From contig JAQFVV010012537.1 in assembly GCA_028023455.1 (NCBI GenBank), positions 1,924,001 through 1,988,000 on the forward strand: a DNA stretch of 64,000 nt. The letters run 5' to 3'. A program made the position numbers and the translations under genes. Below are positions 12,379-24,066 of the stretch, in pieces. Numbering within the stretch: the first letter of the stretch is position 1; each line of letters opens with the position of its first letter. The DNA is from Epiperipatus broadwayi. Taxonomy: Eukaryota; Onychophora; Udeonychophora; Euonychophora; Peripatidae. The notes beneath the pieces are model-generated. The model was not told the origin of the DNA and did not search any database. It worked only from the letters and a program-made list of their open reading frames with translations.

Positions 12379-13080
12379 TTATAAAAAGAACTGATAAAAA
12401 ATATCAGCCAGTCTGATTAATAGTTTTTTGTAAGAAGGGCTTTGGTTAACTTTAAAATTAAAGAGTTTGTAAGGTGGTTGGTCTGATTTGGGCCACCTCC
12501 AAATTTTGTAACTTTGATGGAGGCTTTGCTGCAATAATTTTCTGGGCATGGATATGCACTCCTCTTTTCTTCTTCGGGGGTGGTGGCGGTCATTAGGAGG
12601 CTGGTTCTTGGGTGCAGGCTGTTTACAATTATTGCCGCTACCTGGAAAACCTGCTGGGAGGGTACCGGGAGGGTACCTGGTCAAAGTCTCAGCACCATTC
12701 CTGCTCTGGTTGGCTGCTGTGCTCCCTTGATAGGTTGGTTTTAGGCAGTGCAGATCTGTGCTCGCTATGTGTTTTTCTTAATTGGCTTTCCAATTCTGGG
12801 CAGGTAGACCAAATGCGGTCCCTGCACATTTGGACTGTTGATTGGGAGACAGGGGCATCTGGAATGGTCTTGACATAGCTCGGCTGCAAGTCGAGAATTT
12901 ATTATTCAATGGACTTGAGCCTTGGACCTCGCTGCCTGTTGTGGTGGTTGGCGCAATGCTGGACTAGTCCACCTATTCAGCTGAAGCATTTGGGTCTTCG
13001 CTTCGGGGCCCCAGGGGTGGGATCATTGGGTGATGGATAGCTTCTCAGTAGCTGGGCCATGTAGATCCATGTATAGATAC
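12379..13080. other. GC-rich island, unidentified
   Basis: GC content jumps sharply here, especially 12540-13050, compared with both flanks. Overlapping frames are open on both strands (minus 12379-12684, 101 codons; plus 12612-12878, 88 codons; minus 12689-12889, 66 codons). The minus frames are Pro/Arg/Gln-rich and hydrophilic, which would fit a gag-like or linker region, but I see no CCHC knuckle, protease or other motif. It may be a broken LTR-retrotransposon piece, a processed pseudogene or a transferred fragment. I do not recognise it. Confidence 0.35.
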
Positions 13081-14175
13081 TCATGTTCAGATACACATTA
13101 ATATCAACATTATAGCAACTCTTTAATGGACATAATTATTATCAAGCATATTTACTTTATATAATCAATAATTGTTTTACCTTGTTTGTCACATTGAACA
13201 CTTTGTAATTCTCAAGGGGTAAGTGTACCCAAAATTTTTGTAATCTTTTTACTAATAAAGGTTACTTTTGAAAGATATTTTCCAAAGAATTTAATAATGA
13301 AAATATAATATTATTGCTGTTAAGTTAAAATATGATGTAAACGTCAGAGTGTGCACACACACACACATATGTAAAATTACATTTTGAAAGTGATGCATGA
13401 ATTTGCACTTTTTATGTTTATGGTGGGTGTATAGTTGAGCAGAGCTGTGTGGATGCAATGTGTTTATGGTTCTCTGAAGTATATGCTCGGCACTGTCTAG
13501 ACCTAGATATTGAGCTCTCAGGTTAGTCCAGCAGTGTATATGTAGGCCTCATGAATAAGCCTTGGTCTCATGAATAGACCTCTTCTAAAGCCCCTAAGAC
13601 TCACAAGAGATGAGCAGGGCTGGCTCAGTGCCTGATATTTTTTTCTGGATATTATTTCTTGTGGATGATCTGTCTAGGTACTTAGAAGGGGCAGTGCTTA
13701 AAAATGGGGTATTTTCTCACAACATCATGGGGCATTGTGTACTTAGTCCATGCTTGTCTATCTACTTATCATGGCATGAAGAGCTGCACTTCACGTATTC
13801 ACTTTTCCTCTCTCACCTTGCCTATTTCATCAGCATTAACTAATCAAGCAGAAAGACATTTTGAAATTTATATTTTCTTAATTCTATAAAACGATTGTAT
13901 ATTTTGTTTATTAAAAAAAAAAAGACATTTTAAATCAATCAACAATCATCTGTCAAAAATTTAATCGGCTTTATTTTAAGAAAAAAAAATGCTATATTCA
14001 ACAAAAAAAATAATTGTGAAAATAACTTTTATCATTATAACAAATATGTAAATTTTATGTATATTGCAAATGGAATTTGTAATTGTAGAAATTATTATTA
14101 TTTATTGTTTGATAAAATTAAATTTATAAATAATCTGTGTGCACATATATGGCAATGCTTGTCAAATAGGACATA
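13081..14175. other. spacer with moderately GC-rich patch
   Basis: A patch at 13410-13830 is richer in GC than its flanks and could belong to the same unknown element as 12379-13080. A (CA)n run lies at about 13354-13366. The frames at 13610-13889 show no motif. Confidence 0.35.
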
Positions 14176-15246
14176 CACCTGGGTCTCTTTTTACGTGGAC
14201 TTATTTAACACGATTTTGAAGTTACGCGATTCGTGTTTCACTGGAAGTCAAACTCTGATAATGTGCTATTACTTTAAATAATAAATTTCACGCACTTACG
14301 TTATATTGAAAGTAATAGCACATTATTGGAATTCGACTTTCATCTTAGTAATTTCAATATTTTCAGTGCTTTATAATAGTAAGATTTTATGCAATAATGA
14401 AATTAAAATCATGATTTCCACATTTTATGTATACACACATTAAATTTTACAAGATTATAATGCAAATTTGTTCAAACATTGTGCGTGTTAATTTTGCATT
14501 TTAAACCACATTCTGTTTTTGCTTTTTAAAAAAGAACGTAATCAATTATTAATCATTTAGTGTCCACAAGTTTATTTTTAAAAGGTCAGTAATAGCAGTG
14601 GGCACAATTAAATTTGACAATTAAAATCTGATTTTTAATTGTAATTAACAATTTAAAAATTACTTATGGTGACTTGAAATTAATGTTATGTAAAATGAAA
14701 TTTGATTTTTAAACGAAATTGAAAATTAAAGACAAAAATAAGGATTTAATTTTTAGTTGTTAGTTTCATAAACAATTAATAAAATCATCGTCTCAAAGAT
14801 TAATTACTAATTACGTTGTCACCAGAAAACCATTCGATACAACATGAGTGTGAAGTTGGCGCTAGTTGTTTGCAAACGAACGTGTTTTTCGGCAAATAGT
14901 TATAATAATTAAAATATGTATAAAAAAATGTAAATTACTGTACTGTAAATTATGCATAAAAATATATTATTTTGAATAAAATTAAATATTATAGTTAAAA
15001 AAAAGTTTGTCTTGTATCAATTTTTTTCAAATTTGAAATTTTTTATTAGTCATATTTTATTTCCTTATTTTTTTTGCGTGCGAATTTTAAAGTAATTTTA
15101 CGTTGGTGCTTTGCTTTTACGTGAATTTTGAAAAATCACAGACCGCATCCCCCCTTTTTCAATGTAAGTTACGTCTATTTTTGCACGATTTCGTTTGCGC
15201 GTGTTTTCTGAGGAACCTATCTATCGCGTAAAATGAGACCCAGGTA
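14176..15246 (+). mobile_element. Tigger/pogo-like MITE, copy B (both ends present)
   Basis: Left end CACCTGGGTCTC..TTTTACG after TA (14174-14175); right end CGCGTAAAATGAGACCCAGGT followed by ATATA. The terminal inverted repeats are recognisable for about 25 bases. Internal words shared with copies A and C include GGCGCTAGTTG, GTCTTGTAT, TTTTTATTAG and GGAACCTATCT. An inner palindrome (arms 14243-14275 and 14308-14340, GATAATGTGCTATTACTTT) is also in copy C but not obvious in copy A, so it may be a nested fold-back. No transposase. Confidence 0.8.
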
Positions 15247-15249
15247 TAT

Positions 15250-16620
15250 ATGCAAATTTTAATCATTTATGTTATTGAATATTCATTATATATTATAAAT
15301 CACGCATCTGTGCGCATATATATGTAAACCATAGTAATAATTTGAATATATTTTATTATACTTTTTGTAAATTAATGTAACGATTTAAATTTTAAATAGT
15401 ATTTATGTAAATTACAAATGTAATAATTATTTTATGTTTAATTGAAATGTCTTCATCATATGTTATAAAATTCCCATCTGTGTACATATATATATATATG
15501 CATTTATAGAATCTAATTGAGAAATACTGTAAAACCATGTAATAACTTTAGTTGTGTATATAATTTTGTATACTTTTCAAAATCAGAGCCTTATCCTATA
15601 AGGCCTTAAATATCATTTATTTTTATTTTTTCTTGTTATTAATAAACTTGTATTTAATTGTTAAAGTTGTATTCCATCATCTCTTATTCACATACAGTAA
15701 TAGAGCTTGTGTTCTCTGAGCTAGATTCAGACACGGATAAATGGGGATGTGTATTTTGTGCTTTGGGGCATCCAGAGATGATTCAATCATCATCCTGGTT
15801 GGCACATAAGCTTATACTCATTAAAGCCCATGCACTATATTTTATTTTAGTTTAGTCTTGTTAAAAAAAATTTAAATTTATAGTTGGCCAGTACATTAAT
15901 GGTACTAAGTGGCCAGAGCATTGATGATGATCAGCTTGTTTTAAATGTCCCAGCATTATTGTTTTGATTTCTGATTACTGTGTATTTTTAATGGATGGGC
16001 ACTAAGCTGGTGCGTCCAAGTTATGTTTATATAATTGGCCAAGCTGGAAAAGCTCAATAGTTAGCCTGATCTAAAGAAGACCCATTTCCAATCCAGTCAC
16101 AAGGTTGACTGTTGATTTATATTTTTTATAGTTTAAATCCAGCCACAAGATGGACTGTTGATTTTATTCTGATTTTATTGTACTGATTTGTTTATTCCCA
16201 TCAATGATGATGATGGATGGTTATTTTTTTCGAGTACTCATACTTTATTTATAATGCTGGTTGAATTTATAATTATACTTTTGGTTGCTCTTCTGAGTTA
16301 GCTTCTGATCTTTCAATGTTCTCAGAGATTCTCTAATTTCATTTTATTATTAAATATCTCATTACATACACTTTTGTAAACTTTCGATTTTTGATTTTAA
16401 ATAGACTGGGAGTGATGATAATTTCCCATCACCCCAGTTCAAAACTATTCACCACCTTCTCACCCCCCATCCCATTACAGTATATTAATATTATAAATTG
16501 ATTATAAAGAAACATAAATCAAACATCATGAATTACTTGTTGGTATTAAATGCATAAAACAGACAATGAAAAATATAAAATAAGATTTAATAATCTAAAA
16601 TATATTGTCATTTCAGCTTT
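15250..16620. other. spacer; possible short exon-like frame and small repeats
   Basis: The frame 15658-15855 (65 codons) includes WGCVFCALGHPEM; an AG at about 15694 follows a weak pyrimidine tract. This is too little to call an exon. A 29-bp near-duplicate (AATCCAG.CACAAG.T.GACTG) lies at 16090-16118 and 16136-16164. Confidence 0.3.
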
Positions 16621-16765
16621 TCTTAAATAAATAATCCAATAGCTTTCTTGCTTAAGAATTCAAGAAGTTTGAGTGCTGGAAATGACTGATCGGGGCTGCA
16701 ATCCATGGATTTTGAGACCCAGAACCTGCCATTCTAACATTGCAGCAAACTATGCAGGGATATAT
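16621..16765 (-). mobile_element. tRNA-derived SINE (family S3)
   Basis: Minus strand: GCATAGTTTGCTGCAATGTTAG (box A-like), CAGGTTCTGGGTCTC, a decayed box B, and the family 3' tail CTTCTTGAATTC..AAGAAAGC.ATTGGATTATTT. Related copies lie at 16905, 17505, 28335, 32652, 49915, 52050, 53388 and 54252. No clear target duplication. Confidence 0.6.
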
Positions 16766-16904
16766 TCTCTGAAGAAAATGATTTTTTTAAAAAAGGATAA
16801 AACACAGATTTAGGTAGACATTAAATGGCAAACATTAAGTAAAAAATAAAAATCATTGATGCTTGGAGAATGATATACAAAAAAGATTAAGATGTGAGAA
16901 ACTG

Positions 16905-17013
16905 ACCAAATTAAAAAAATAATTGAATGAAAGTGACTGATTAAGACATTATCCATAAGTCATGATCTCTAGAGCCTGTCACTTTATCACTGCATTAATC
17001 TATGCAGGGCAAT
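16905..17013 (-). mobile_element. tRNA-derived SINE (family S3), partial
   Basis: The minus strand carries CCCTGCATAGATTAATGCAG and GACAGGCTCTAGAGATCATG, corresponding to the box A and central parts of the S3 family. The 3' tail is not clear. Confidence 0.5.
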
Positions 17014-17504
17014 GGAATTGAATTAGAGAATATAAGTAACTAGATGCAAAACTATATTAATACCAAATTCCTTGTTTAAGAGATTTTTCAGATTTGTTAG
17101 GAATAATTTTTTTTACTCCATCATTGTAAATCAAACTCTGATAAGATAAATATATATATATACCCAGGAATCTCACTGTAAATAGGATTAAATGGTTTTT
17201 TAAATTTTCCTTACAAATGAGTATAAAAAAATATTATAAAAGATTAAAGGTCATTTTTGAAATTTAGTTTGGATAATAGTTTTTGAATAATAGGCCTTAA
17301 TATATGTCTTATAGGGAAATAATAATGTATCTTGACTTTGTTAAGATTTTATTCATTTGTAGTGCAGCTTTCACTACTGAAATGTTATAATAAATTGTGT
17401 TACCAAATGGAAAACCAGCCATAGATTATTTATATTATAAAATATTTGTATAGTATAGATTTTTCAATATTATAGTTCTATCTAGTTTAGTAAATCATGC
17501 TAAA

Positions 17505-17606
17505 AAAGTTTGAATACCAGAAGTGGCAGCACTGAAATTGATCCTAGGATCCCACATTCCAGAGCCTGACCCTCTACCATTGTGCTAAACTGCATAGCAC
17601 TATAAA
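17505..17606 (-). mobile_element. tRNA-derived SINE (family S3)
   Basis: Minus strand: CTATGCAGTTTAGCACAATG then GTAGAGGGTCAGGCTCTGG and GGATCCTAGGATCAATTTC (box A, centre, box B region), ending CAGTGCTGCCACTTC. The box A region resembles tRNA D-arm sequence. Confidence 0.6.
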
Positions 17607-17869
17607 GCCATTCAGTTTTTTTTAATCAGTTTAAAAAAAGTGTAATATTGTTTTAATTTTTGACTTATTATGGGTTAATAGTGTAAAATCGTTTGGCAAC
17701 AGATGTTTAAGCAATTTATCCCTATCAAATAAAAATAAATGTATATTAAAAGTAATTTTAGGTTTATTTCATTTGAGAATTGCTGAAAGACAATAGACAT
17801 AATTAATAAACGCAGATATTATCATCTACATTAATTTCAGCATTATTTTTGAAGTGGTATCATAAGAGT

Positions 17870-18430
17870 ATAAGAATGCAAGTGAAAAATGTAGTTTGAA
17901 TATCATATGATCATTATTTCCTATATTTACACAAGATGGTAAGGCAAAAGCAAATTCTCCATACAGTAGTGCTACCCAGTGCAAGTCTTAGTAATTAATG
18001 GAAGCAAGAAAGTTTGTGTGTAATTTCCTTATCTATTACCTATTTATCCATTATCCCCAGACTAATCTCTATCTTTGGTTTTCAACAGTGATATTTTAAT
18101 GATATTATGCCCATAGGATGATGATGACTGTGCTTTTTTTAAAAAAACCAAGGACTCCAAAATGTATAGATACTAATCTGGATTCAGTTATATATGACTA
18201 CACAAGTAAATGAGCTTGATATTATGTTTCATCTTAGACACATAGCTTTATAGTTAACTAAAAGGTGATTGTTGGATCCAAGGTTTCTAACTGATGAACA
18301 CCACAAGCTAGAAATTATAAAAAATAGACTGGTGCTATTGGATGTATATGCACTAGATAAAGATTTTATGCATAAACCTTCTTGTAACCACTGATTTCTA
18401 AGGCTTGAACTGGGTGGCACTACTGCTATG
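17870..18430. repeat. PLE-1 5' repeat as a head-to-head fold-back
   Basis: The left arm (17870-18062, minus) and right arm (18130-18430, plus) are both PLE-1 5' repeat sequence. TCTCCATACAGTAGTGCTAC and CCCAGTGCAAG on the left mirror CTGGGTGGCACTACTGC on the right; CTATTACCTATTTATCC mirrors the TAGTCTGG..GATAAAGATTT zone. A decayed hammerhead-like core (CTGATGA 18291-18297, GAAA 18311-18314) is in the right arm. The minus frame 18229-18420 lies inside the repeat and is not a gene. Confidence 0.6.
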
Positions 18431-19870
18431 GTTTGAATTATTAGTCAGAAACATGTGGCTATTTAATGATGCTCTTTTTAGTAATATATATGTGTGTGTG
18501 TGATCTTGGATTTAAAATTATAATAGTATGCTTTTTTAAAATTATATAAAGTCGGTGTAATATATTAATTTATTTATTTTTTTGCCAAATTTTTAATAAT
18601 GGTAACCAACTCTATAGTAGAATAAAGATATTTTAAATTTGTAATTTCTTTTAAATACTTAAAACAACAATAGGCAGAGTAAAAAATATAATGTTTTAAT
18701 AATTAATATCGATTAATAAATTGTTGAGTGAAGATTATCATGTTCCTATGTCTGTATATGTATATTTATTAAAGCTTAAATAAATGTGTATTTCACAAAT
18801 TTAAAAGTACTGTTATTATTAGAATACTCCAGAAAAGAAATAGCTAATTGATATGCAAATAAAAAGAATCCAATAACTGCAAAAAGCAATAGGCTAATTT
18901 GCATGTTAATAAAAGCTTTAATTTATGCAAATTGGCAAATTTGATTAAAAAAATTTGCAAAAAAATAAATGAAAATGGAAAAAATAAATAGTGCAAAAAA
19001 AAAAGCAGTTCATAAGAAGTGCAGCAAATTGTGTATTATGTACTCAGTTTAAGTTATGTTCTATGGTTAGTTCTGTTGTTCTGGAAATTAATAAAGATGA
19101 GCTCTAGTGAAGAATCTAATTCAACTATCTCAGAAATATCTGTGTGAGCAATAATGTGTTTACAAAATTAAGATTTAAAAAGACATTTGCAAATATTAAA
19201 TTTCTACAGAGATATGAATTGTAAAATAATTTAAGTGATTCTATTTTCAAGTAGCCAGTTGAATTATTAAATTTTATTAATAGTATTGTCATTATTTAGA
19301 GTAAAATAAACTCTTGCAATTATTATTAAACTTTGTTGCTATTTCCTTTTTTTTTTTATCACTAAAAATTATCCATCTGCCAATTGACTGGTTGCTCTGG
19401 ATATATTACATCTCACAATGGATAATTAATACTTCACCATATCTTGAATTCTTATTTGTAAAAGACAGATATTTTTAGTAAATGAACAATAAAAGCAAGG
19501 ATTTTTCAATGGAGTTTAGAAAGATAACTAAAAAGTATAAAATTCAAGTTTTTTAACATAAAGTAATGACTTTGAAATGGTAAGATAAGAATTCCACTGT
19601 TGTCTTATGAATACTAGATACAATTCCAGCAGATGAGTTGGGAAAATTATAATAGTACTATGAAAAGAATTGATGATCTAATTGTAGGAACTGTATTATC
19701 TAAACAGCTAGAAAATACCAAAAAATATAAAAAGTTTAGATGTTTTATAAATTAGGAAGTGTGGAATTCATATATTCTATATAATACATTAATTAAAAAT
19801 GTTATGTGTAAAATGTATTATTTTATAATTGCGAAATATGTATAATGAATAAAAGAAGAACAGGTTGAAA
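18431..19870. other. AT-rich gene-free stretch
   Basis: A GT-rich microsatellite at about 18487-18501 and A/T runs. Nothing recognisable. Confidence 0.5.
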
Positions 19871-19879
19871 ATCTTTGAG

Positions 19880-20235
19880 ATGTGTATATAGAGAAGGATA
19901 GAGAAAATTTATTGGATGAATAAACTGACTATGTGGGAAAATTTAGAAAAAGTAAATTTAAAAAGATAATTGAATGGATAATTAGTGAAAGAAAGAGAAA
20001 CTGGGTTGAATATATACTAAGAATAAAAAATAATTTAATAAAAGATGTGTCACAGAGAATGGTGAATGGAAGTAAGAAAAACAACAGAGAAGATTGATCT
20101 TGTAGGATAATATAAGAGAAGGGAAGAAACATGTGGAATAGAAGATCTGTTCAATTAACAGAATAGAATGGAGAAAAATTGATGAAATTTGTTGTGCAAT
20201 TGCTCTGTGGATCAGTCCATAAGGCAGAGTTTTAT
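19880..20235 (+). pseudogene. LINE C-terminal fragment
   Basis: Reading through stops on the plus strand gives DNIREGKKHVE followed by NRIEWRKIDEICCAIALW. This resembles the end of non-LTR retrotransposon polyproteins, where an Arg/Lys-rich stretch leads to L-D-N-I-R-E-G-K and an N/D-R-x-x-W-R motif. The DNA is homologous to 58240-58430 (TAATATAAGAGA.G.GAAGA.A.ATGTGGAAT). Several stops and frameshifts. The clade cannot be fixed from this part. Confidence 0.5.
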
Positions 20236-21060
20236 TGATTGAGTGATTACAACAAATATCAAATTTCCAGCATTAATGTTTATGCTTCTACTGTGAAGTA
20301 AATAAATATTTAATAATTAGCCAATAACATTTGCAATGCTATGTATTGAAATGAATTTGTTTAGATATTGAATCTTACAGTAGAAGAGTTGATTATAACT
20401 TCAAACATAATATTAATCTTATAGCCTGCATGTTATTGAACAGTCTATTGAGAATTATATATATCCTAATTTCAAATCCAAAAAATGTCAAATCAAAAAT
20501 TATTCCTTCCCTTCATAGATTTACTGGTCAATATTGTATAACTCATATATCACTTAATCCCACCAAAAGGAAGCCTATATAGCAATTCATTGCTTGTTGA
20601 TCTAAAACGAAAAATGAAAATGTGAAGAATAAAGCAAAAAATAAACATTTGGTGAGGATCTGTAAAATAGAATTATTGATGTTATCTAACATTTTTAAAA
20701 CTGTACTTCTGTAAATGTAACAAAAATAATATTTAAAAATTATTTATATCCAAGTATATTTTGCCTTTTCTACATATTGGAAATGTATCGTTTTAAACAT
20801 AGGCATATAACACATATTGCATTTTTTTAATATTTTAATAAAATAGTTTTTTTTCTGATAAAAGTATGTTAAAAAATACAAATTTTGATTTTATTGATCT
20901 AAAAACATTATTCAATTGGAGGATTAAAATAAAAATATTTGAGTTTATCAAAACATGTGAGTGATAGACACCCACTCTCCCCAAAACAACTAAGTAAATA
21001 AGGAAACTAATAGATGTAAAATGTAACAGGAGTTGAAATATTTAGATAAACCTTTTTTCA
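20236..21060. other. AT-rich gene-free stretch
   Basis: No coding frame or named repeat. Confidence 0.5.
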
Positions 21061-21281
21061 GGGCAAACGGAAAAGAGATTAAATAAATGAAACTTTCTGA
21101 TAAAATTAATAGAAAAGAGATTAAATAAAGAAAAGCTTCTGTCAGAGCAATCTGAAAAGAGATTAAAAGAATGAAACTATCTGATAAATTAACAGAAAAA
21201 AAGATTAAATAAAAGAAATCTTCTGACAGAGCAAGCAGAAAATAAATTAAATGATGGACAATTTCTAATAAATAAATTGCA
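21061..21281. repeat. minisatellite, about 83-bp unit, 2.6 copies
   Basis: Units begin near 21061, 21144 and 21228 (GAGCAA.C.GAAAA.A.ATTAAA). Each contains two sub-repeats of GAAAAGAGATTAAATAAA alternating with CTTTCTGATAAA / CTTCTGACAGAG. A/T-rich and Lys-biased in every frame; no gene. Confidence 0.7.
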
Positions 21282-22039
21282 TAAATAAAAATCTATTTTG
21301 TCACAAGAACATATACAAAATTGGCATCAATGTTTCATGAATACTTTCAATATTGGATATTTTTAATGACATTGATTTTGATAACAATTCTGAGCAAATC
21401 TCGGCACTAGTTCAGTTTGTTCAACTAAAAAAGAATTAGTTTAGATCATCAGATGACTGAAAACTGAAAGTCTTTGGCTTAGACAGTATATCTAGAACTA
21501 CTGAAGTAAATCTTTAAGTTTAATTTGAATCATTACTACTTTATTCCAGTAATTTGTAACATTATGAAAGTTAGCAAGAAATTATAGTGCTACTAAAATC
21601 TAAAAAAATTTTAAGTTGTGCTACTTTAGAAAAAAAAGAAATGTATAGTCATTAAGGTGACTCAATTGTTAAGCACAGTATCACATTATTTGTAGTTTCA
21701 AAACAGAATATCAGTCACCATATAACATAGATTACAAAGAACATTAAAATATATATTTTTCCACAAATCTTGTTTATTCTCAATTTGTATCAATATTCTT
21801 TTTATTTCTCCCTATATTCTGACCTTATTTTATTGTTATTTAAAAAGTAATATTTCATTTAGCTTAATGCTTTAAATGAGTTTATTATTTATATATATGC
21901 ATGTTCATTTCATATATTTTTTCATGTAATAACTTTAGTTTCTTTGTAAATAAAATAGCCTTTGATAATGATCATTATGTATAGAGTATAAAAATTGTAT
22001 TGATGCTGTTTGTAATAAGAATAATTATTTCTATCCTAT

Positions 22040-23790
22040 TCTAAAACTACCTGTTGTAAGCTTGAGTCATCAGTGAAATTTCAAATGGTATACTGTTATA
22101 ATATTTCAAACTGTATAGGGTATCAGATTCTTGTCTTTGCCAGTGAAGACTAGACAGATTAATAGTATAACATCCTCAAATCCAATACTTTCTGACATTT
22201 GCATTTATAAGCAAAAACTAGGGTTCAAATCTGAAACTAAAGCACTTATGCATCAGAAGCCATGTTTTACTTTTTTATGCACTTCAAATTAATAATTTGA
22301 AATTTTAAAAAAAATCTAATGTTTTAAGCCCAAAGTGATTCACTTTCATAGCTATATAAGTTTGACATCAGGTTAATTTCTATATATTTTAAGGGACTCA
22401 GATCTATAACAATTGTAGGCTTTTTTTAACCATTTGGTAAGAAGGTTAATGCATATAGCATGCTTTTCTTATGATTTCAGGGCAGTTATCTTTATTCTAT
22501 TGTAGAACCATCTACTGTAAGCTTGAAATAATTAATAAACATCTGATAATATAGTGCTATAAAAACCTCATCTCTGTACTAAATTCTGGATTTTGCTATC
22601 ATTAGTGAAGAAATTGGAGGATAAAATTAATGCATTCATTTATTAGCAGCTATATTTTTTCATTGTATTATTCAAACTAATAATATAAAAATAGTGTTAA
22701 TTAAATCCAATCTAATTAATATGAAAATTAAAGAGATCTGATACTAGGTTAGTTTCTATATATTCTAGAGACCTCAATTTTATAACAAACTGTTGATAAC
22801 TGTTCATTTGTTTTACTTTTTAGTTAGAACAAATATTGCATAGCATATGTTTTCAACAGTAATTCTTCACCATACACTAGGGCAATGTCATGAAGAAAAT
22901 CCAGAAACAACCTGGAGATGGGAATTTAATATTACTATATCATCTGGTGCCCATTGAACATTTTAATAAATGACTCTAAAGTAGTGAAAAGATGTGTTTT
23001 TGGAAGTATATGAGTAGGGCCTACACTTGTAGATAAAAAACAGATTTAAAAAATATATGTAAAGTGATTTGGCATCGATCTAAATAACTAGGCAAGAGAA
23101 TTAGCCTGATGTTTAGGATTTTTTTTACATTTCACATTATTGTCTTAAATACTGCAAAGAAGTAAGAGGTAGCTACTAGTGTCTTAGTTCCAATTTGTTT
23201 CCTAGTCTTTACAGATGAAAGGAATAGCCAGAACTTGTATAGAAATGAGGATTTTATAATATTATGACATTTGGCTTCCATTGAATACTCAAGCTCACAA
23301 TAAATGGTGATAGAATAGGGTCAAGATAATTCCTCTTGGAATTATATGAGAGAGCATATGACAAGTCGTGATATCATTGATGGTATTAACATTCCTATAT
23401 AAAAAAAAAAAGAAGAGCCTATTATTCTTATAGAACTGAGATTTCTAATAAAATATATAGAAACTGGCTTGATGTCAAGTCTACATGGCTATATGGGTGA
23501 ATTAGTTTAGATCTACAACTTACTTTTTTTAAATTTCATTTTGTTAGCTTGAACATTAAATAAAAAAGTAAAGTGCATTAATGCCAGCTTTAAACTATTC
23601 TTCATTGATGAAAGCAAAAGCCAGAAACTTGCCTGGAAAGAGGATTTTAAAATATATCATTTGGTGTCTATTGATTACCTAAGCTTATAGTAGATGATTC
23701 TAGAATGAAGTGAAAACAACTATATTTGGAAGCATGTATGATAGTATTGTTGGTATTAGTTTGAGAATAAACAGAGTTTGAAAAAAAAAA
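22040..23790 (+). repeat. decayed tandem array of PLE-1 5' repeat units
   Basis: At least four or five diverged units, spaced 290-470 bases. Landmarks are the hammerhead-like zone (about 22140, 22605, 22890, 23215, 23605) and the following GAGGATTTTA..ATATCATTTGG.G.C.ATTGA..A, which corresponds to GATTTTGATGCACAAACC..CATTGATTAC in the unit at 2740. A shared segment before each (CTATATA..TTTTA..GACTCA.ATCTATAACAA) is clearest at 22380 and 22757. The units are too decayed to pair reliably. Confidence 0.5.
23605..23640 (+). ncRNA. decayed hammerhead-like core in the array
   Basis: TTCA, then TTGATGA (first core base changed from C), AAGC/GCC around AAAA, A, GAAAC (23624-23628), TTGCC, TGG. It has the same order as at 2708-2749. 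The C-to-T change in the core and the loss of GTC predict no activity. Confidence 0.3.
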
Positions 23791-23799
23791 AGAACTTTT

Positions 23800-24066
23800 G
23801 TTCATTTTGAAAGATGTTTGGTAGCATAAAATGTATGTGGATATAAAATGTGCTGATGATATTTGATTGGAAAAAGATACTGTATATTAATTGAGAATCA
23901 AAGAAGAATATACAATACCAAAATAGTATATATTATGGACTAATGTTCAATTTGAAAGATGTTTTATAGCATGAAAAGGATGAGGATATAGAATGTGCTG
24001 ATAATATTTAATTGGGAAAAGACACTATGTATATTAGTTCAAAATCAAAGGATAATTTATAATATG
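23800..24066 (+). repeat. tandem duplication, 145-bp period
   Basis: Two units start at 23800 and 23945 with GTTCA.TTTGAAAGATGTTT and continue through GAATGTGCTGATAATATTT-type words to ATATTA.TT.A.AATCAAAG. About one difference in eight bases. Confidence 0.7.

Noticed and set aside
12379-12889. A gene in the GC-rich island
   Set aside because: Frames overlap on both strands without recognisable domains; there is no way to prefer one from sequence alone.
15658-15855. Zinc-finger-like exon (WGCVFCALGH)
   Set aside because: Only one C-x2-C pair and no second ligand pair, no convincing donor site, and plain repeats next to it.
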